DNA of 64,000 bases from Neurospora crassa OR74A (lineage: Eukaryota; Ascomycota; Sordariomycetes; Sordariales; Sordariaceae). Each line of letters starts with the position of its first letter. Position 1 is the stretch's first letter. A model generated the notes under the pieces. The model had not been told where the DNA came from. It searched no databases and saw only the letters and a list, made by a program, of their open reading frames with translations. The stretch covers positions 5,497,917 to 5,561,916 of the forward strand of contig NC_026501.1 of assembly GCF_000182925.2 (NCBI RefSeq), in the 5' to 3' direction. Positions 47,320 to 60,969 of this stretch are shown here, piece after piece. The translations under genes and the position numbers were made by a program.

Positions 47320-50300
47320 AGCTGCATCGCTTTCAAAGGCCCACTCTTGTCCTGGGGAAAGCTGGGGAAGGTATCTAGCACAGACCATCTCCCCCAGGTT
47401 CCCCATTGTCCAGGCAGAGTTGTCCAAGGTTCGTCGGCTCATCTTATTAGCCATGGGCTGAGGAGTATCTCCAAATCTGGCTCTCCTGTTCTGTCGGACC
47501 TTGTGTCACTTGAGTGGACTTCTTTGCCAGAGAGATGGCCGCGCCAAAACAGTCAGCTTACACTCACGGTTAGGCAGCCCTGACCTGCTAGGGAGTCCAA
47601 CTTAACAAGATCGCTTTAGTATTCGATCTGGAGTGTTTCAGTGTTACTTTGGCGAAGACAGGGCAACCCTCGCAAGAGCCAAAGAACCCGAGATCGAAGC
47701 TCGAGAGAAGAGGTGGAGGAACTTCCAACCCCGCGGTTATAGGACATCACCGTCGGTTCCAAGGACTTGGGTTTTGGCCTCTCTTTCTGGCCTGGCTTGC
47801 TTGCCGTCACTGCTTGCTTGGGTCGGGAGCACGCAGCTTGCTTGGGTACGAGCGTCCTATTTGCGGACCATATGGCACTGCGTCTTGTCTTATGCTCGCG
47901 TTGTTGCGGCTCTTATTGGGAGTGCTGGACGGGGGCGGTATCAATTCCCGCAGACGGATCTCACAAGAGCTTATGGTCTCAATCCGCGTTCTCCGCGTCA
48001 GGTACGAAGGTCAGGTATGCATGCAGAAAGGAGGTGAAGATGCGCACACGGCTTCGCGGCTCCTTGGCTGCTTTGACTTTTTCAAAATTTGATAGGACCA
48101 CGGAACGAGTTGGTGAGCAACAAGACCCCAAAAGCAAGCGCTTTGGATAAGTATCCCTTTGTATGAATTCGGCCATCCGACAATCCGCACTCGTCAATCC
48201 ACCAAGAGCTCGAGTTCATCAAAAAGCTCTCTGCGCTCTTCAGCGTCGACTACTGTGCAAAGAAGCTCTGGTTAAAGTGGACGAAACTGTGATGAGCACA
48301 CAGTATACGGCGGCCGATGTGAATGGTCACGGATCACCACAGCGCATGGTCCCGAATCCAACCCATCACTGTAACGGGCGCCAACGTGGCCAATCACGAG
48401 GCCCAGTTGCAGCTCCCAGGCTCCTTTGGCTCTGGAACGGTCGCTGTCAACTGGGGCTGCTCAGGGCTGGACGAGGTCTAGCATCCCCGGGCCGAGGAAT
48501 GCGGATGACAGAAGGGGCACCCAGCATTCTGCAGGGCGAGTGTGGATTGGTTTTGTCTGTTGATGGAGCCGTAGAGGCCATTGTGGACTCTGACAGCTGG
48601 GTTGCCCTGGAGAGTGCCGTTAGAGCCAGCGAGTTGGCTGTCGACGTCGACGGACATCGAAGGGAGTTATTCGATGATGAGCTACTTGAAACATGCTGAC
48701 AGGGGCCGTGGAGATTTGATCATCTATGCGACGTCTAAATGGCAGAATATGAGCAGGAATTCCACTCATTCATTGAAGCATTTCCGGTACCTTGTTAGAC
48801 TTGTGTCTCTCGTGGGGATGCACTCATAAACCGGTGCCCTGGCATTGGACCCATGAGAAAAAGAATGGAGCCTGCCTCTTTGCCTATGGGAACAGCCGTG
48901 GCTGCTTCATTTTACCCCTACCATCCTTATTAAGGAGCCTCACTGGCTAGTTCAGTGCGCAACTGTAGAGAGATTTGAGACCAGAACCAGGTCAATCTTG
49001 TTATTGCTTGCTGGAAGGCTTGAACGTGCGACAACCTGGGTCAAGTTTCTTCTCTTCTCACCGATTGAAGGGATTTAAACCTCTACCACAGCGTCTTTGG
49101 GGTTCCAGCGTGTAAAGACACGAGGGACAAACGCTCAGCGTATACAGACGCAACAGGTCTCGATGAACTGCTCAAGGTCACCAACAGGCCCAAGCACACG
49201 AGACATTCAGAGCGGTCAATAACAAAAGCTGACCTTTGCTGCAGGTTGCCAGTAACGTTGCGAAGTGGTAGCTCGGAGCCAGGCAAGGGGAGCAGAGGAC
49301 ACAGTCGCACGGCCATGGAGGTGAACAGGGTATCTATGTAGCGGAAATTTGACGGGACTGCTTGACTGACAACCTAGCTATGCCTAGCATTGATGGGAGA
49401 TAAGGCGCCCATGGATGAGATGGGCCTTTTGGGGGGACATTTGACAGCCTCAAGGAACGGGACGGGAGTCCATTGGGTTCCACCGATGTCTGACAGTCAG
49501 CGCGTTCCGCCGGGCATTATATAGGTATGTAAGATAGCTATTATCGACTGCAATTGCACCGTTGATAGGTAGGTGAGCTCGGAGCCTTTGGTTTGTGAGA
49601 AAAGTCAGCGTGAAGACGCAAGGTGTTGTCCAATACAGAGGTTAGCGTATGCGCGGTAGCTCTGCCGGACGGGGCCATGCTGGATTCCTTTGAATATGAA
49701 CCGACGGAAATTGTTCTCGGAGTGCTGTGGTGCTGGGCACTTCCACTTTCACTACCTTCTTCAGATGCCGTATCGATACTAGGTCTGTGGAGATACCACC
49801 ATGTTGAGAGTTGACCACCCCCCCACGGCCCAGCTTGGGAGGAATAAAACCCCCTCTTCAGCCCAAAGGCTTCTAGACCCCGAGAAAGAACGTGTCGGAT
49901 GAGAAAGACGAAACCGAGAAACCAAGATCAAGTGCAACAGAAAAGAAAAAGGAGAGTGGGTGAGGTGGGCAGCAGCAAACATCACGACCGGGACCCTCCA
50001 TCCTTACGACGTGCAGCAGCGGGACCGGACTGCACGAATTTAGCGGCTGCAGGTGGTTGTGGGTACTTTGTGGGTGCAAAGAGCCGATGGACTGTGTTAG
50101 CGCATTTCTTGTTCCATGCCAATGCCCACCACTAAAATTGCATGGCCAGCTATCCCATCTTATCCTGCTGCACTGCGCAGGGCCGTACTGGCGTCGACTG
50201 ATGGTCATTCGGTCGCTGGCTAATCTCTTCGGGGCAATCCACTAATCCTCTCTCGTCGCATCCGCTTCCCAATCGTCCTCTCTGCGCCGTGAACAATCCT

Positions 50301-51175
50301 AGAAGCGACCCCATAACCTTTAAAGTCAATCATTTCGCTTGCGCTCTCACGACCTCCAGCTTTTGATACGCCCTTCTTTCCCTCTTTTCTGCATCTGCCC
50401 AACCCTCCGGCCCGTCCACCACGTCGTCGCCGTTTCTCCTTCTTTGGCCCGCCCTTTTGGTCCTCGATACCCCTTCTTGATCTTTGTTTTTGTGCCCTTC
50501 TAGGTTCTGGGTCCTTTCTGGCTAATCAAGCACGCAAGGCGTGCCCGTGTGTGACTGTGTTTCTGGTCGACCTCCTGCCGACATACCCCCCGACGCTTTC
50601 GGCCTCCGCGCGCCAATTTTCCCACCTGCAACGGCAACCGCGGCCGGAATCAGCGTTGTCGCGATCATTATCTCTCTTTACTTTTTGCGGAACTCGAAGC
50701 CTGTCGCCTACCTATCGACCAGACGGCCGAAACCCGTTAAGGAGTCCAGGGCCTCCAAGGGCTAATACCTACTCTCCCGAACGAAGGGTAGTATAGGGGC
50801 TAGGCCTTATTAGATTGGCGAAAGCTGGATTCGGTTGGGAACAAGAGGTTGGTGACTTTTTTCTCTTCTTTACAATTTCAATGCAGTCCAACGTTCCAAA
50901 CAGTTCGTTTCACCTTCGTTGTTCCTGTCTCGCTGGCTGCCTCTGTCGCTGCCTGCCATCCACGTTGCCACTGATCGCATCGCGCTGCCCCCATTCCCCA
51001 ATTAATTGGTGCTGCAAGGCTGTCAACGGGTCTCCTACGCCTTACTATTCAAACCCAACCGCCGCAAACTTCAGCTCCTACTACGACGCAATCCCTAAGA
51101 CCACGCGCTGATAGCTCTCTGCGTTGAGGGGTCCAGACATTCATTTTCTATCCGTAATCAAAGACACCATCTAAA
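47320..51175. other. 3.9-kb GC-normal region without a convincing gene
   Basis: Several frames of 70-180 codons occur (for example + 48163-48699), but none has a domain, codon pattern or intron structure that I trust. About 50.2-51.17 kb is CT-rich and is probably the promoter and long 5' leader of the phosphatase gene. 47.3-49.8 kb could hold a decayed gene. Confidence 0.5.
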
Positions 51176-52791
51176 ATGGCATTGAGCGCGGACGACACAA
51201 CCCTGTCAGGCCCTGGCAGTTCGAAGGAGATGCGGACCCACGACGAAGCAATGGCAACTAAAAGAGGTAGCGACCGCCTACGTGTGACCTTTCGAATCAC
51301 AGTCATGATTTATGAGCCTTTCAATTTTCATGCAGTGCAAATGGGCTAATTGGCGGTATTACAGGCGACCGTGACAGCATCGGTGGAAACTCGAGAAACT
51401 CAAGAAGCAGTACGTTATATTGGAATTTGGACGGCAACCCATTTATTAACCAGTTGTGTACAGGAACTAGAGCAACCGCCGCCATGAGCAACTCGAACCC
51501 GGTAGCGCCCAAGAAGAAGAAGGGCGGCTTCCTCGCCATCTTTGGCTGCTGCGGCGTCCCTGATGATGCGAACGGCCTCGACACCCCGGTACCAAGCAAC
51601 AAGCTCGACAGGATCCCCGTTAGACCGGCGACCGCGAGCAGGCGAACAGCAACCCCGTCCGAGCAGCCCTCCGCGAGCAAGACCCATCTTTCTGAGAAGG
51701 AGCCAGCTCAGCAATCTCAGCCGACCCAGGAACAGTCGAAGAACGGGAAGCGGGTATCAGGAACGAGTACTCAGGATCAGTCGACAGTTGGCGAAAAGGA
51801 TGGAGAGTCAAAGCAGACAACGATCGTTGGCCCCGGCTCAAGTAGCCCACTGGCATCGGTAGAGCCGCCACAGCAGACCAACAAGGAAGTGGAGGTGGTT
51901 GAGGAGGTGGTCAATGAGAAGGACGAGGAAGGGGACGTGCAGATGCCTGATGCCGCTGAGGAATCACAACAAGCTTCACATGCGGCCGATGCCACGACTG
52001 AGGAATCGTACACAAACCTTCCCCCGCCACCTCCGGGCCCGGTTCCCGCAGCTACAACTACGCCAACAAGCGGCGCGCTAATTGAGAGCCCTCCGGTCTT
52101 TCCTCCCGACCAACCTCAGAAGTTCCTACTGCCTCCTCAAGCACCTGAGTTCAAGGGTAAGAAGTGCCTTGTTCTAGATTTGGATGAAACCCTCGTACAC
52201 AGCTCCTTCAAGGTTAGTTCTGCACCCATCTTCCTACTTTCTAGTTCGCTTGCTGACAGTTCGAATTATAGATCCTTCACCAGGCCGATTTCACGATACC
52301 TGTTGAAATCGAAGGCAACTACCATAATGTCTATGTCATCAAGCGGCCAGGTGTAGACCAGTTTATGAAGAGAGTTGGCGAGCTTTACGAAGTTGTTGTC
52401 TTCACTGCATCGGTTTCCAAGGTATGTGAAATGGAACCATTCAAAAGCTTTTGGCAACTCAAATACTAACGATGCTCAGTACGGTGATCCGCTGCTGGAC
52501 CAGTTGGACATCCACAATGTTGTCCACCATCGTCTTTTCCGCGAAAGTTGCTACAACCATCAAGGAAACTACGTCAAAGACCTGTCACAGGTTGGACGTG
52601 ACCTTAAAGACACCATTATCATCGACAACTCACCAACCTCGTACATTTTCCACCCTCAACACGCCGTACCCATCAGCAGTTGGTTCTCAGATGCGCATGA
52701 CAACGAGCTATTGGATCTCATTCCCGTTCTAGAAGACCTTGCTGGTGCCAACGTGCAAGACGTTAGCCTGGTTCTGGACGTCACTCTTTGA
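51176..52791 (+). CDS. psr1: NIF/FCP1-like (SCP-type) phosphatase, PSR1/PSR2 homologue
   Basis: Five exons: 51176-51266, 51365-51409, 51464-52212, 52272-52421 and 52480-52791, giving 448 aa. Intron 2 (54 bp, GTACGT to TACAG) has no stop and a length divisible by three, so it might be retained. The N-terminal 270 residues are Ser/Pro/Glu-rich, with [11 protein letters not shown] near residue 70; the paired Cys could be palmitoylated, as in yeast Psr1. The HAD catalytic motif [13 protein letters not shown] gives Asp284 and Asp286; then YEVVVFTAS, YCxxN-like [14 protein letters not shown] and [14 protein letters not shown] complete the fold. Yeast Psr phosphatases act at the plasma membrane in the sodium and general stress response; the target here is unknown. 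Confidence 0.92.
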
Positions 52792-54939
52792 AGCGTTCAG
52801 CTTGAAAGCTTTCCGTGTTGATCATACACCTCGCGTATGTATGGCCCAAAGGCCCGTTCATTGCGGAGTGTTTTGGTTCATATTTGTCTCAAGCGAAGAG
52901 GCGTAACTGCGTCATACTGTCTAATCATCTAAATCTGGCCTGGGCGGGTTTCGCAGACATGACTATTTGGTTACGACCCCACCTTCACAGATCCGAGAGA
53001 TTACGGCCACCCGAATGGCGGCCCGTTGCATATGAAGGGATATGCGCAGGATTACCGCTCTTGTGCCTAATCGTTCCAAGCTCCGTCAAATGAAAACGGC
53101 GAGAGAAAGTGCTGATGGGTCAGGCATAATTCGAGAATCGATCTGAAAGAAACTGGGGGATTGCTGGCGTGGTGCAACCCAGTGTGAAGCGTAAAAGCCA
53201 TCCGTACACAGCGACGTCCTTGTCATAACGCCGGGCTTCAACTATCGAACGGCAGGGGGAATGAGGGAGGGAAGAGATGGATGCAGCATCACCCAGTGCC
53301 ATGATTTCTTGTTCCGAGCTGCCAGCGGAGGAACGGTGTTGTACTGTGGTTGGTTTGTCTTGCTTGTCAGCGGGCGCAAAGTTCTTGCTTAGCGCGCACA
53401 TACACCCGAGTACTTGTAGGGTGTTTATAGTGTTGTTTTCTTTTGTCAGCTTTTTGTCTTTTTTATCATGTGTCCTCCCGGTTTCTCATCTACTTCTTCT
53501 CCCATCGGGCTTCTCTTCTAATTCCCCCTTACTCACAGGCACACTGTTCTTTGTCATAACATGTATACAATGGATGTTTTGAATGCTCGCTCCTTGCTGG
53601 CTCGGAGGGATAAAAAAAAGACAACAGCATCTGGCCTCCCGTTATACCCCAGAAATACCCACGCTACTGAATTGATCGAAGCAATTACCGACTCTCTCCA
53701 AAGATTCGCTCAGTGGGTAGACCGACGGGTATTAATTGGCTGCCAGGATTCATTTGGCGCAGTGACTTGGATCAAAGGTGCAGAAAAGAACATGGCGATC
53801 TGGGCGACACCTTTAGCAAGAAGCATCAGGCCCACTGCGGGTGAATGGTCTCGTTCCCCGCTGCTCACCTCAACTGTTCGTCTAGAATTTACACAACTCC
53901 AAGTTACCATCAAAGAAGCATCAGTATCAAACAAGCCACTTGAAGTAATAGATCGACGTTGGCATTCCCGTGTACACTAGAATCCTTTTACCAAATTTCT
54001 GGGAGAGACAGGGCAATCGAAAGCCAAAACGGAAGGTTGACGTGACCACACGATTGTGCAGTAGTAGCCTAGAGCCCCCATCAATCAATCGCAAAGCCTC
54101 CTCGTATGGGATATTCCAAATCGCAATGGTGACTTGGCCGGTTGAAGCTGCTTTTGGTATATCCCTCTGGGTTCGGTCCCTTACGTAGCAATTAAAAAAT
54201 ATTCGTTCACGGAAGCATCAAGCTCATCGAATTAACGTAAAGCCTTATTATATAGTTCTACACCGCTTCATCGTTCGTTATGCACTTCGTTGCAACAAGA
54301 ACCTCATGTTGAGCTGATGGCGATGGTGACCACGATCACTGCAGCGATGCAAGGGGCAGGGGACCCTGCAACGTCGCTTGGCATCCGTCCGATTTGCACC
54401 TGAAATCCGGGGATTTGAAGAATGCCCCCACAGTTTCTTGACCAGATCCGTTCGTCTCAACCCTGCAGGAGTAACAAGGAGCCGCTCAGGTACCGTGTCA
54501 GCGTGTGCCTTGCGAACTTCCGGCCCCAAAGCGCAGCTTTCAACCAGGACCCACCGAATTATGCGTGCTCGGCGAATGCCCGGCGGAATGAGACGGACTT
54601 GCGGTCCAAGCTTTCACCTTGCCAGCCCCGGCGAGCGGCAAGCCCAGCTTTGGCTCGCTTGGTCCGGCCGGCAAGCAATCTTTCCAAACCGTGGCCTCAA
54701 TTGGAAGCACAGACCAGGCCCGCGATTATTAGGGGGACCCGTGGAACTAAACAAGGTAGGCATCCTCGCATCTCCCAAAAGCTTCCACCATTGAATCACG
54801 GCCACGATCATCACTACACCACCATCCACGCGACGACAATTCAAAGCAGGAGCGATACTTTTAAAATACCCTCCTTTTCCCGCTTCATTCCTTTTCCTTC
54901 TTTTTGCAGCTTAATCTCCTCTTAATATTCTTTGTCACA
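52792..54939. other. 2.1-kb intergenic region, no gene seen
   Basis: Between two plus-strand genes. Short frames only. The last 100 bp before Sec61 beta are CT-rich, as usual for a highly expressed fungal gene. Confidence 0.55.
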
Positions 54940-55550
54940 ATGGTACGTTCTGCAAGTCTACAGCAGCTAGCTTCTCTCTGCTTGCTGTTCATATGATCAC
55001 AATGCCTCATGAACCATGTTCTGCTACTTTCTGATCGCATTGTGAAATACGTGATACTGTAACATAGCTAACGGTGCAACCCCAACCAGTCTTCTCCCCG
55101 TGCCTCCTCGCCCAGCTCCCCGCCCGCTGGCGGCTCTACCGGTGTTAGCTCTGCGCGCCCCTCCTCGCCTCCTCCCCCGGGCGGTGCTCGTACCGCCATC
55201 CGTCGCCGTGCTGCTGCCGACCAGAAGGAGAAGATTGCCAATGCTCGCCCCAACAGCACGCGCGCCGCTGGCGCCGGTGGCTCCAGCAGCACCATGCTCC
55301 GTCTTTACACCGACGAGAGCCCCGGCCTCAAGGTCGACCCCGTTGTTGTCCTGGTTCTGTCGCTGGTCTTCATCTTCAGCGTCGTCGCTCTTCACAGTAC
55401 GTTTAGTCCGTCTTATCTCTTGGGCAACGCCTTGCAGTTTTCTTGAAACAACGGGGTTTGTTTTAGGCAGATAAACAGCGGCGAACACATAGCTGACATA
55501 CCTTTTCTTCTTCAGTCATTGCCAAGATCACCCGCAAATTCTCCAGCTAA
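54940..55550 (+). CDS. sbh1: Sec61 beta subunit of the ER protein translocon
   Basis: Three exons: 54940-54942, 55090-55396 and 55516-55550, giving 114 aa. Exon 1 is the ATG alone; the intron begins right after it (GTACGT) and ends AACCAG. The protein starts [13 protein letters not shown], is Ser/Pro/Gly-rich for 50 residues, then has [20 protein letters not shown], the conserved [20 protein letters not shown] and one C-terminal helix ([20 protein letters not shown]) ending KITRKFSS. This is a tail-anchored ER membrane protein, the small beta subunit of the Sec61 channel for co-translational import. The third exon completes the membrane helix. Confidence 0.96.
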
Positions 55551-58500
55551 ACGGGCTGAGCATCAGCAAACAACAATGCTTATCCGGAGCGATTTGGTTT
55601 CTCTTTTGCCGCGGCGGCTCACTCTCCATAAAGTAGTGGTTGAGACAAAACCCGAAACGATGAATGACAGCGACATACAACAACTATGCCATATTCACAC
55701 GAAACACACAATGGCACAGATGGAACCTCCTTGCTGCTACGGTCTTGACGGGAAACGATAAACCATTCAATGATCTGTCTCATTTGCCCAAAGACACAAC
55801 AGTATTTCGGGAGAGGTAGTGGGTAGTGCCGGTAGTAGGCGCCCCTGAGCTCGGCTGGGGTGCTTGTTTCGCTTCGTACATAATAACAGAAGGAAGGATA
55901 TCAAGGGATAAATAGGGTGGACGCGTTTGGGAATCTGGGGACTGGTGGAAAATTCATGGCCAACCAAAAGGAATTTGCTCATGAAAGGGTTTAAGAAAAC
56001 GGTGGAACCCATGCAAACCTTTTTAGGTCTCCCAGAGCGCATAGATATCCCCCAGCGGCTTTCAGAGTTTTGAGGGGATGATGATTCTGGTGGGGAATGA
56101 TTATTGGCTCTTTTTTTTTTTTTTTTTACTGTTTGTTTTAACCATGTAACCTGGCTTATACGATGACAATTGATTTCCTCTTTTTGTGGAAGGTAGACGG
56201 GATTACCATACTCGTGTCTTTCACCCGTTCTTTGTGAGTGTCTCTTCTCCCTTGTAGTTGGATGACGTTGGAAGTCCGTGCCCTGGGCCGCCTTGACTTC
56301 GCCTTGCCTATCCACTGACACACCCTTTCGGCTATATCTATGCTACCTGCAGTGGTTTTCGTTTCTCCTCTCTCGTTGGACAATTACTCCAGAATCGAGC
56401 CCGTTTCGTCGTCGCCTGCTAGCCCTCCGACAACTAATTTCCGTCTCAATCTAGATCATAGTCTCAAGGGAATATGAACAGAGACTCTTCCTAGTCTCTA
56501 TACCCCCATACCAACTGGCTTTCCCACAACTATCGTCTTGGCTATCGACGCGGTCCATAAGCTGGGCTTCATTCACAGGTAGGCTTCGCCGGAAACAATC
56601 TTCACAATGACGCTACTTAGCCGCGTTATGTACCTCTCGCTCATCTCTTATCGCATTGATTTCTTGAAAACGAAAGTGTGACGCCTTATCGTCCGTCCAT
56701 CTCAGGCTACGCCTCCGAGGTCTTCTTGTGCCGTTCGATTCCAAGGTGAGACCTGTGCTAGTCAGTGTATGTACTCCGGACTTGACTTTGGTCTTCTAAG
56801 GGGCAATTTGAATGGTCGTTCAGGAAGTTTAGAAAAACATCATGTGTTCTTGGCTTCTGTTTAAACAAGTCTTTCAGTATGGGAAAAGGCCGGAAGCGAT
56901 GTCGCTTTGGGAGGTGTGTGTGTATGTCGAAGGTTGAATGCTCGACTCTTGATGATTTTTATGAGTGGTACTTTGGTATTCTCATCATTGACGACTGTGT
57001 ATGTCACTATGTTGGATGTTGGTCGTCCGAAAGGCAACTGGGCTGTAAGACGGTATCAGATGCAGCCTTGTTGTTGGAGCGGTGATGCTGTGTCACGTCG
57101 ATTTTTATTTTGGATTTTTCTTTTTTCCCTCTCATATAAGCGCTTCGTATAATGCAGTCGTGTATACTGAGAAATTGAACGGCACAAGTACCGTATAGAC
57201 TCAGGGCATAGGGCTTTAGGGTTCCTGATATTCAGGCATAATCTGTAAGCATACTCCAACATTCATGCCCTCCAGAAATTGTATGCAAGACGGCGATGTT
57301 TGATGTCTCCACCCTCCAGCGCCTTTGAAGAGATAAATAGATAGGAAAAGGGAGGACGTGAGAAGAATCGAGTTCACATATTTCCAGGGTTCGGTTAGTT
57401 GATGGTTTGTATGCAGTGCGTACGTATATGGGTAGAGGTACGTAAATGCTTCCCCCAACAGTAACGCCGGTGCGTTGCATATAACCTCAGAAGATGTAGA
57501 ACGTGTAAACATGTTTGCACTGAGGTACTACGATTCGAAGAGGGAATTCCCTTGTTATAGTATATGTGGAATTGTTGGGACTGCTTCCGGCAGGATATGT
57601 CCTAGGGGTAAGGCTTCTTCTACCTAGGCTTTCCCCTTGTCGAGTTTTGAGTCGAACTGTGGTTATTATTAGGGTTGGTCTGAGAATGTATGTCTTGGAT
57701 CCTCATGCTGTCCCATGGTACTGTAGAACATTCCACGCAAAAAGCTCCGGCAGCGCTAATGCGAGGAAGCCATGCGCATCACATCCACTTGGGTTCCACG
57801 AACGATCAACTTGCGGACTTCAAAGTGATGTAAAACCGCCCAGCGGGTAAGACTCGAGTCGGGTGCAGATACTGCGCGCAGCGAGCTACGCTCGCTATGA
57901 GAACGGCTTATCCCCCCCCCCTTGGCTGGTGCCGGCCAAGAACCCCTCTCCACCTGTGCCTTGCTTTTGGCTGGTACATATCGTTCCCGCGATGGCGGCC
58001 CTGCATCGCGGGCGATCTGACTGTTGCATGTATCTAAGTGGTGGCTGATCCCAAGCTATGTATGTGTATGCACTTCGTCAGCCTCTTCTCCCTCTTGAAT
58101 GAGGGAAAGAATAGGCGGTGGGCAAATACCCGTGTCGTGACATGTCCCTAAGGACCGCAACAAGCTGTATGGGTATCTGAAGAGTGTGGACGGACGTTCT
58201 GTGTTCACTTTATCGAACAACCAAAATGGCAAAGGACTCAGCTCAATTTAACACGTGCGAGCGTGAGTTACAAACGCAGGCGACGTTGCTGTCCATCAAC
58301 CATCTTACGCTGAGATGGTAGGGTCAATGTATAAGGATTCGTCGGAGATGCCTACACATGTATGCTAACGGTATATGGTAACTGGTCAGCAGCGTAGTTT
58401 CTATGGGAAACATGACGACCCTGAAATACTTTACCATCAAGCACCCTGAGCCATCCCCAACGTGCCGCATGAGTTTATATTAATGCTCCCTCGGCAGCTT

Positions 58501-60969
58501 GGTAGCGGGGTTGTCCGCCAGCCATTCGAGTTCTGATCAACAACAAGGTGGTCCCATGGGAACACTGGTGCCTCTCTTTGCATGAAATTGAATGGACGCC
58601 TAGAATCGAGAAGCCCAGCCGGCCGGTTCTGCCGTTTTGGTGTGGTTGTTATGACCGACCCTATATTGCAACCACAGCTTTTCTAGAGGTAACGTCTGCT
58701 GCTACGGGAAAAGTGGTCTGAGAAGTCTCCTCTTTAACTATGTTTGTCTGTGATGGTGTGAAGAGTGGGATAGTCGTCGGCCGCCACGAAGCTCAGATGA
58801 TAGACCATAGCGTGTAAAATTGGTACATGCGCAGCTCTGCGATTTCTCACCATACACTAGATTGTGGCCATCACCAGCCGTCCTCGTTGGAAGATTCACT
58901 CACTTGATGAAGGAGGATCCCGGTTGACATGATGACGAGCGTTGTTCGGTTGAGGTCGGCAAGTGGAGAACATCATGATCGATGTGGTAAGGTCCGGGGA
59001 TAGTCGAATCTTCCACTGCTTCTCCCATTGGTGCCGTTTCGCCGTTGTGTTAAGTTAGCGATTCCAACCTCGTGGCCCCCAGGCACACTTTACTCAGCTG
59101 GGCAGGTAAGATTGCACATCAAGTCCGAATGCCCAACATTTGAGAAACAAGAGCGAGAAGACGAATACGTAGACATACATACACTACCTCTAGGCACGCG
59201 CCCTCGTAACCTGCCCCATCACGCGAGACTTGCTGTCGTGTTCGCCGAGTTCTTGGCCAGAAAAAGACCGAGCAAATGACAGGTTCTCCCTATGAATGCT
59301 CTTGTACTCGATGTTTACAATCATCATGAAACCAAGCTGATCGCAAAGTTAAGTACTGTAGGTTATGCTCAACCCGGATCCAGTGGCCATGTTTGAGAAA
59401 GGGGCCGGGAGATAATTGAGTGCCAAGATCAACAGGCGGTACCTAGACTAGGTGATCATTGATGTTCAACGTCATTTCGCCGGGCTGTTGCAACTTGCAA
59501 GACGGGCAATGACAACCCAGGCTGTGTGAATGGGGAGAGGAGGCAGTGAGCGGGCAGTGACTGTGGTGAAGTGGACGCTGAAGTGCCCGCCAGGGGCAGA
59601 GCGCCTGTCTGCTGCCCGTGTGAGAAGCCACCTGCAGCCCATCCGCGTGGATACCTACAGGTTAGATACTAGACTGTTAGGTACCCTGTAGTGCAATTCA
59701 TCCGGGCGCCCCCGCCGGCTTTTCACTTCCACTTTCACTCCGGAAATCCACCTCTCAACCTCAACGTCGGGTCCCAAAAGAGGTAGTAGTGCTCAGTCTC
59801 GCCAGTCTCACACCACTAGAAGGGAAAACAGACGGGAATGCCCCCATTCCTGGCCAATTCACACGACTCGCGCACTGTTCACTCCGTCCCCATTCATGCC
59901 AGAATCAGGCAAGCAGGAGACAGAACCAGCGCGAGAATGCTGGAAGTTGCAACGGCCACTGCGAGCCGACAACAGCAGAATTAGTGAAGAAACGCTGAGA
60001 TTACCAACAAGTACCACTCGGCACTGCCTCGGGGAGTCAGGGCAACCAGTCAACCCATCACCATCCCGCAGACTCTCTTCCCATCTCCCGTCGGGTCCCC
60101 AGACCCGGGTCTGGTTGACATCTCTCCACTATACAGTATACGTTCGCTACAAATCGCGGCAAGCCAATTCCTATCCTGCAGTCCTCGACTCTACTCTATT
60201 CCTTGGCAACAAATCATAGCTTTATAGAGGCTCTATCCAGGCTTCTATGCACCTTCCATCGTTCGTCGGACAAGGACCACTACTACGGTGTCGTCGATAT
60301 AGCTTGGCTCCCAAGCTCTCTAAGGAAGGCTACTCAACCTGCTTGCTTGGCTTACAGCGTGCATGCCAGCTCCTGAACTCCTGATTCAAACTTCCGCCGC
60401 ATGTCTAAAAGTATCCTCCGTACCGCCGCCCGTCATCCGTCCAACCTGGAGGCCATCCGCTCCACTCCCATTCTCCGTCTTTGCCCGCTCGTCTCTCCAG
60501 TCGTCGCCCTAGCTGTCTTCCACAGCTTCGACGGATATTGGCCTCAGTTCTGCCATCTAAAGTCGTAAACCGATCTTGCGACAGGCCCAGCGAGTCGTTT
60601 GACAGGATCCTGATAGGAGGAGCATTCACCAACTCCTTTGCCTGACTGGCCACTGCCAGCTGGTAGCTGCATACGCATCGCAGCATCGCATTGAGCCACA
60701 ACGAGCCGGCCCCCCAAGACGATTCTCACTTTGCGCACCGGTCGCGCGTGCCTCCGCATTCTCTTCAATCTCGAAGCGACCTTCGTTACTCTCTTCTTCG
60801 GACTCGGACATATCACTGCAGTTCGTTTTTTTTTTGCGAATGGTTACAGATACAACGCTGCTCGCTGCCGTCGCCTGTCCGAGCTTATGCTGCGCAGCTG
60901 TCGCCAACACTGTGACTTGGCCCCAAACTACCTACGCGCTCCTCCAATTTACCTTTCACCCATAGCATT
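55551..60969. other. 5.4-kb gene-free stretch upstream of CreB
   Basis: I found no frame with a recognisable domain or sensible exon pattern on either strand. Features seen: a T tract of about 17 at 56108-56126, and CT-rich sequence from about 60.2 kb that is likely the CreB promoter and leader. It could contain a non-coding RNA or species-specific gene that sequence reading alone cannot show. Confidence 0.5.

Noticed and set aside
32080-47335. Treating the bracketing inverted repeat as proven Tc1 terminal repeats
   Set aside because: No TA dinucleotide duplication is found outside both copies and the copies are un-RIPed while the interior is not; kept as a hypothesis only.
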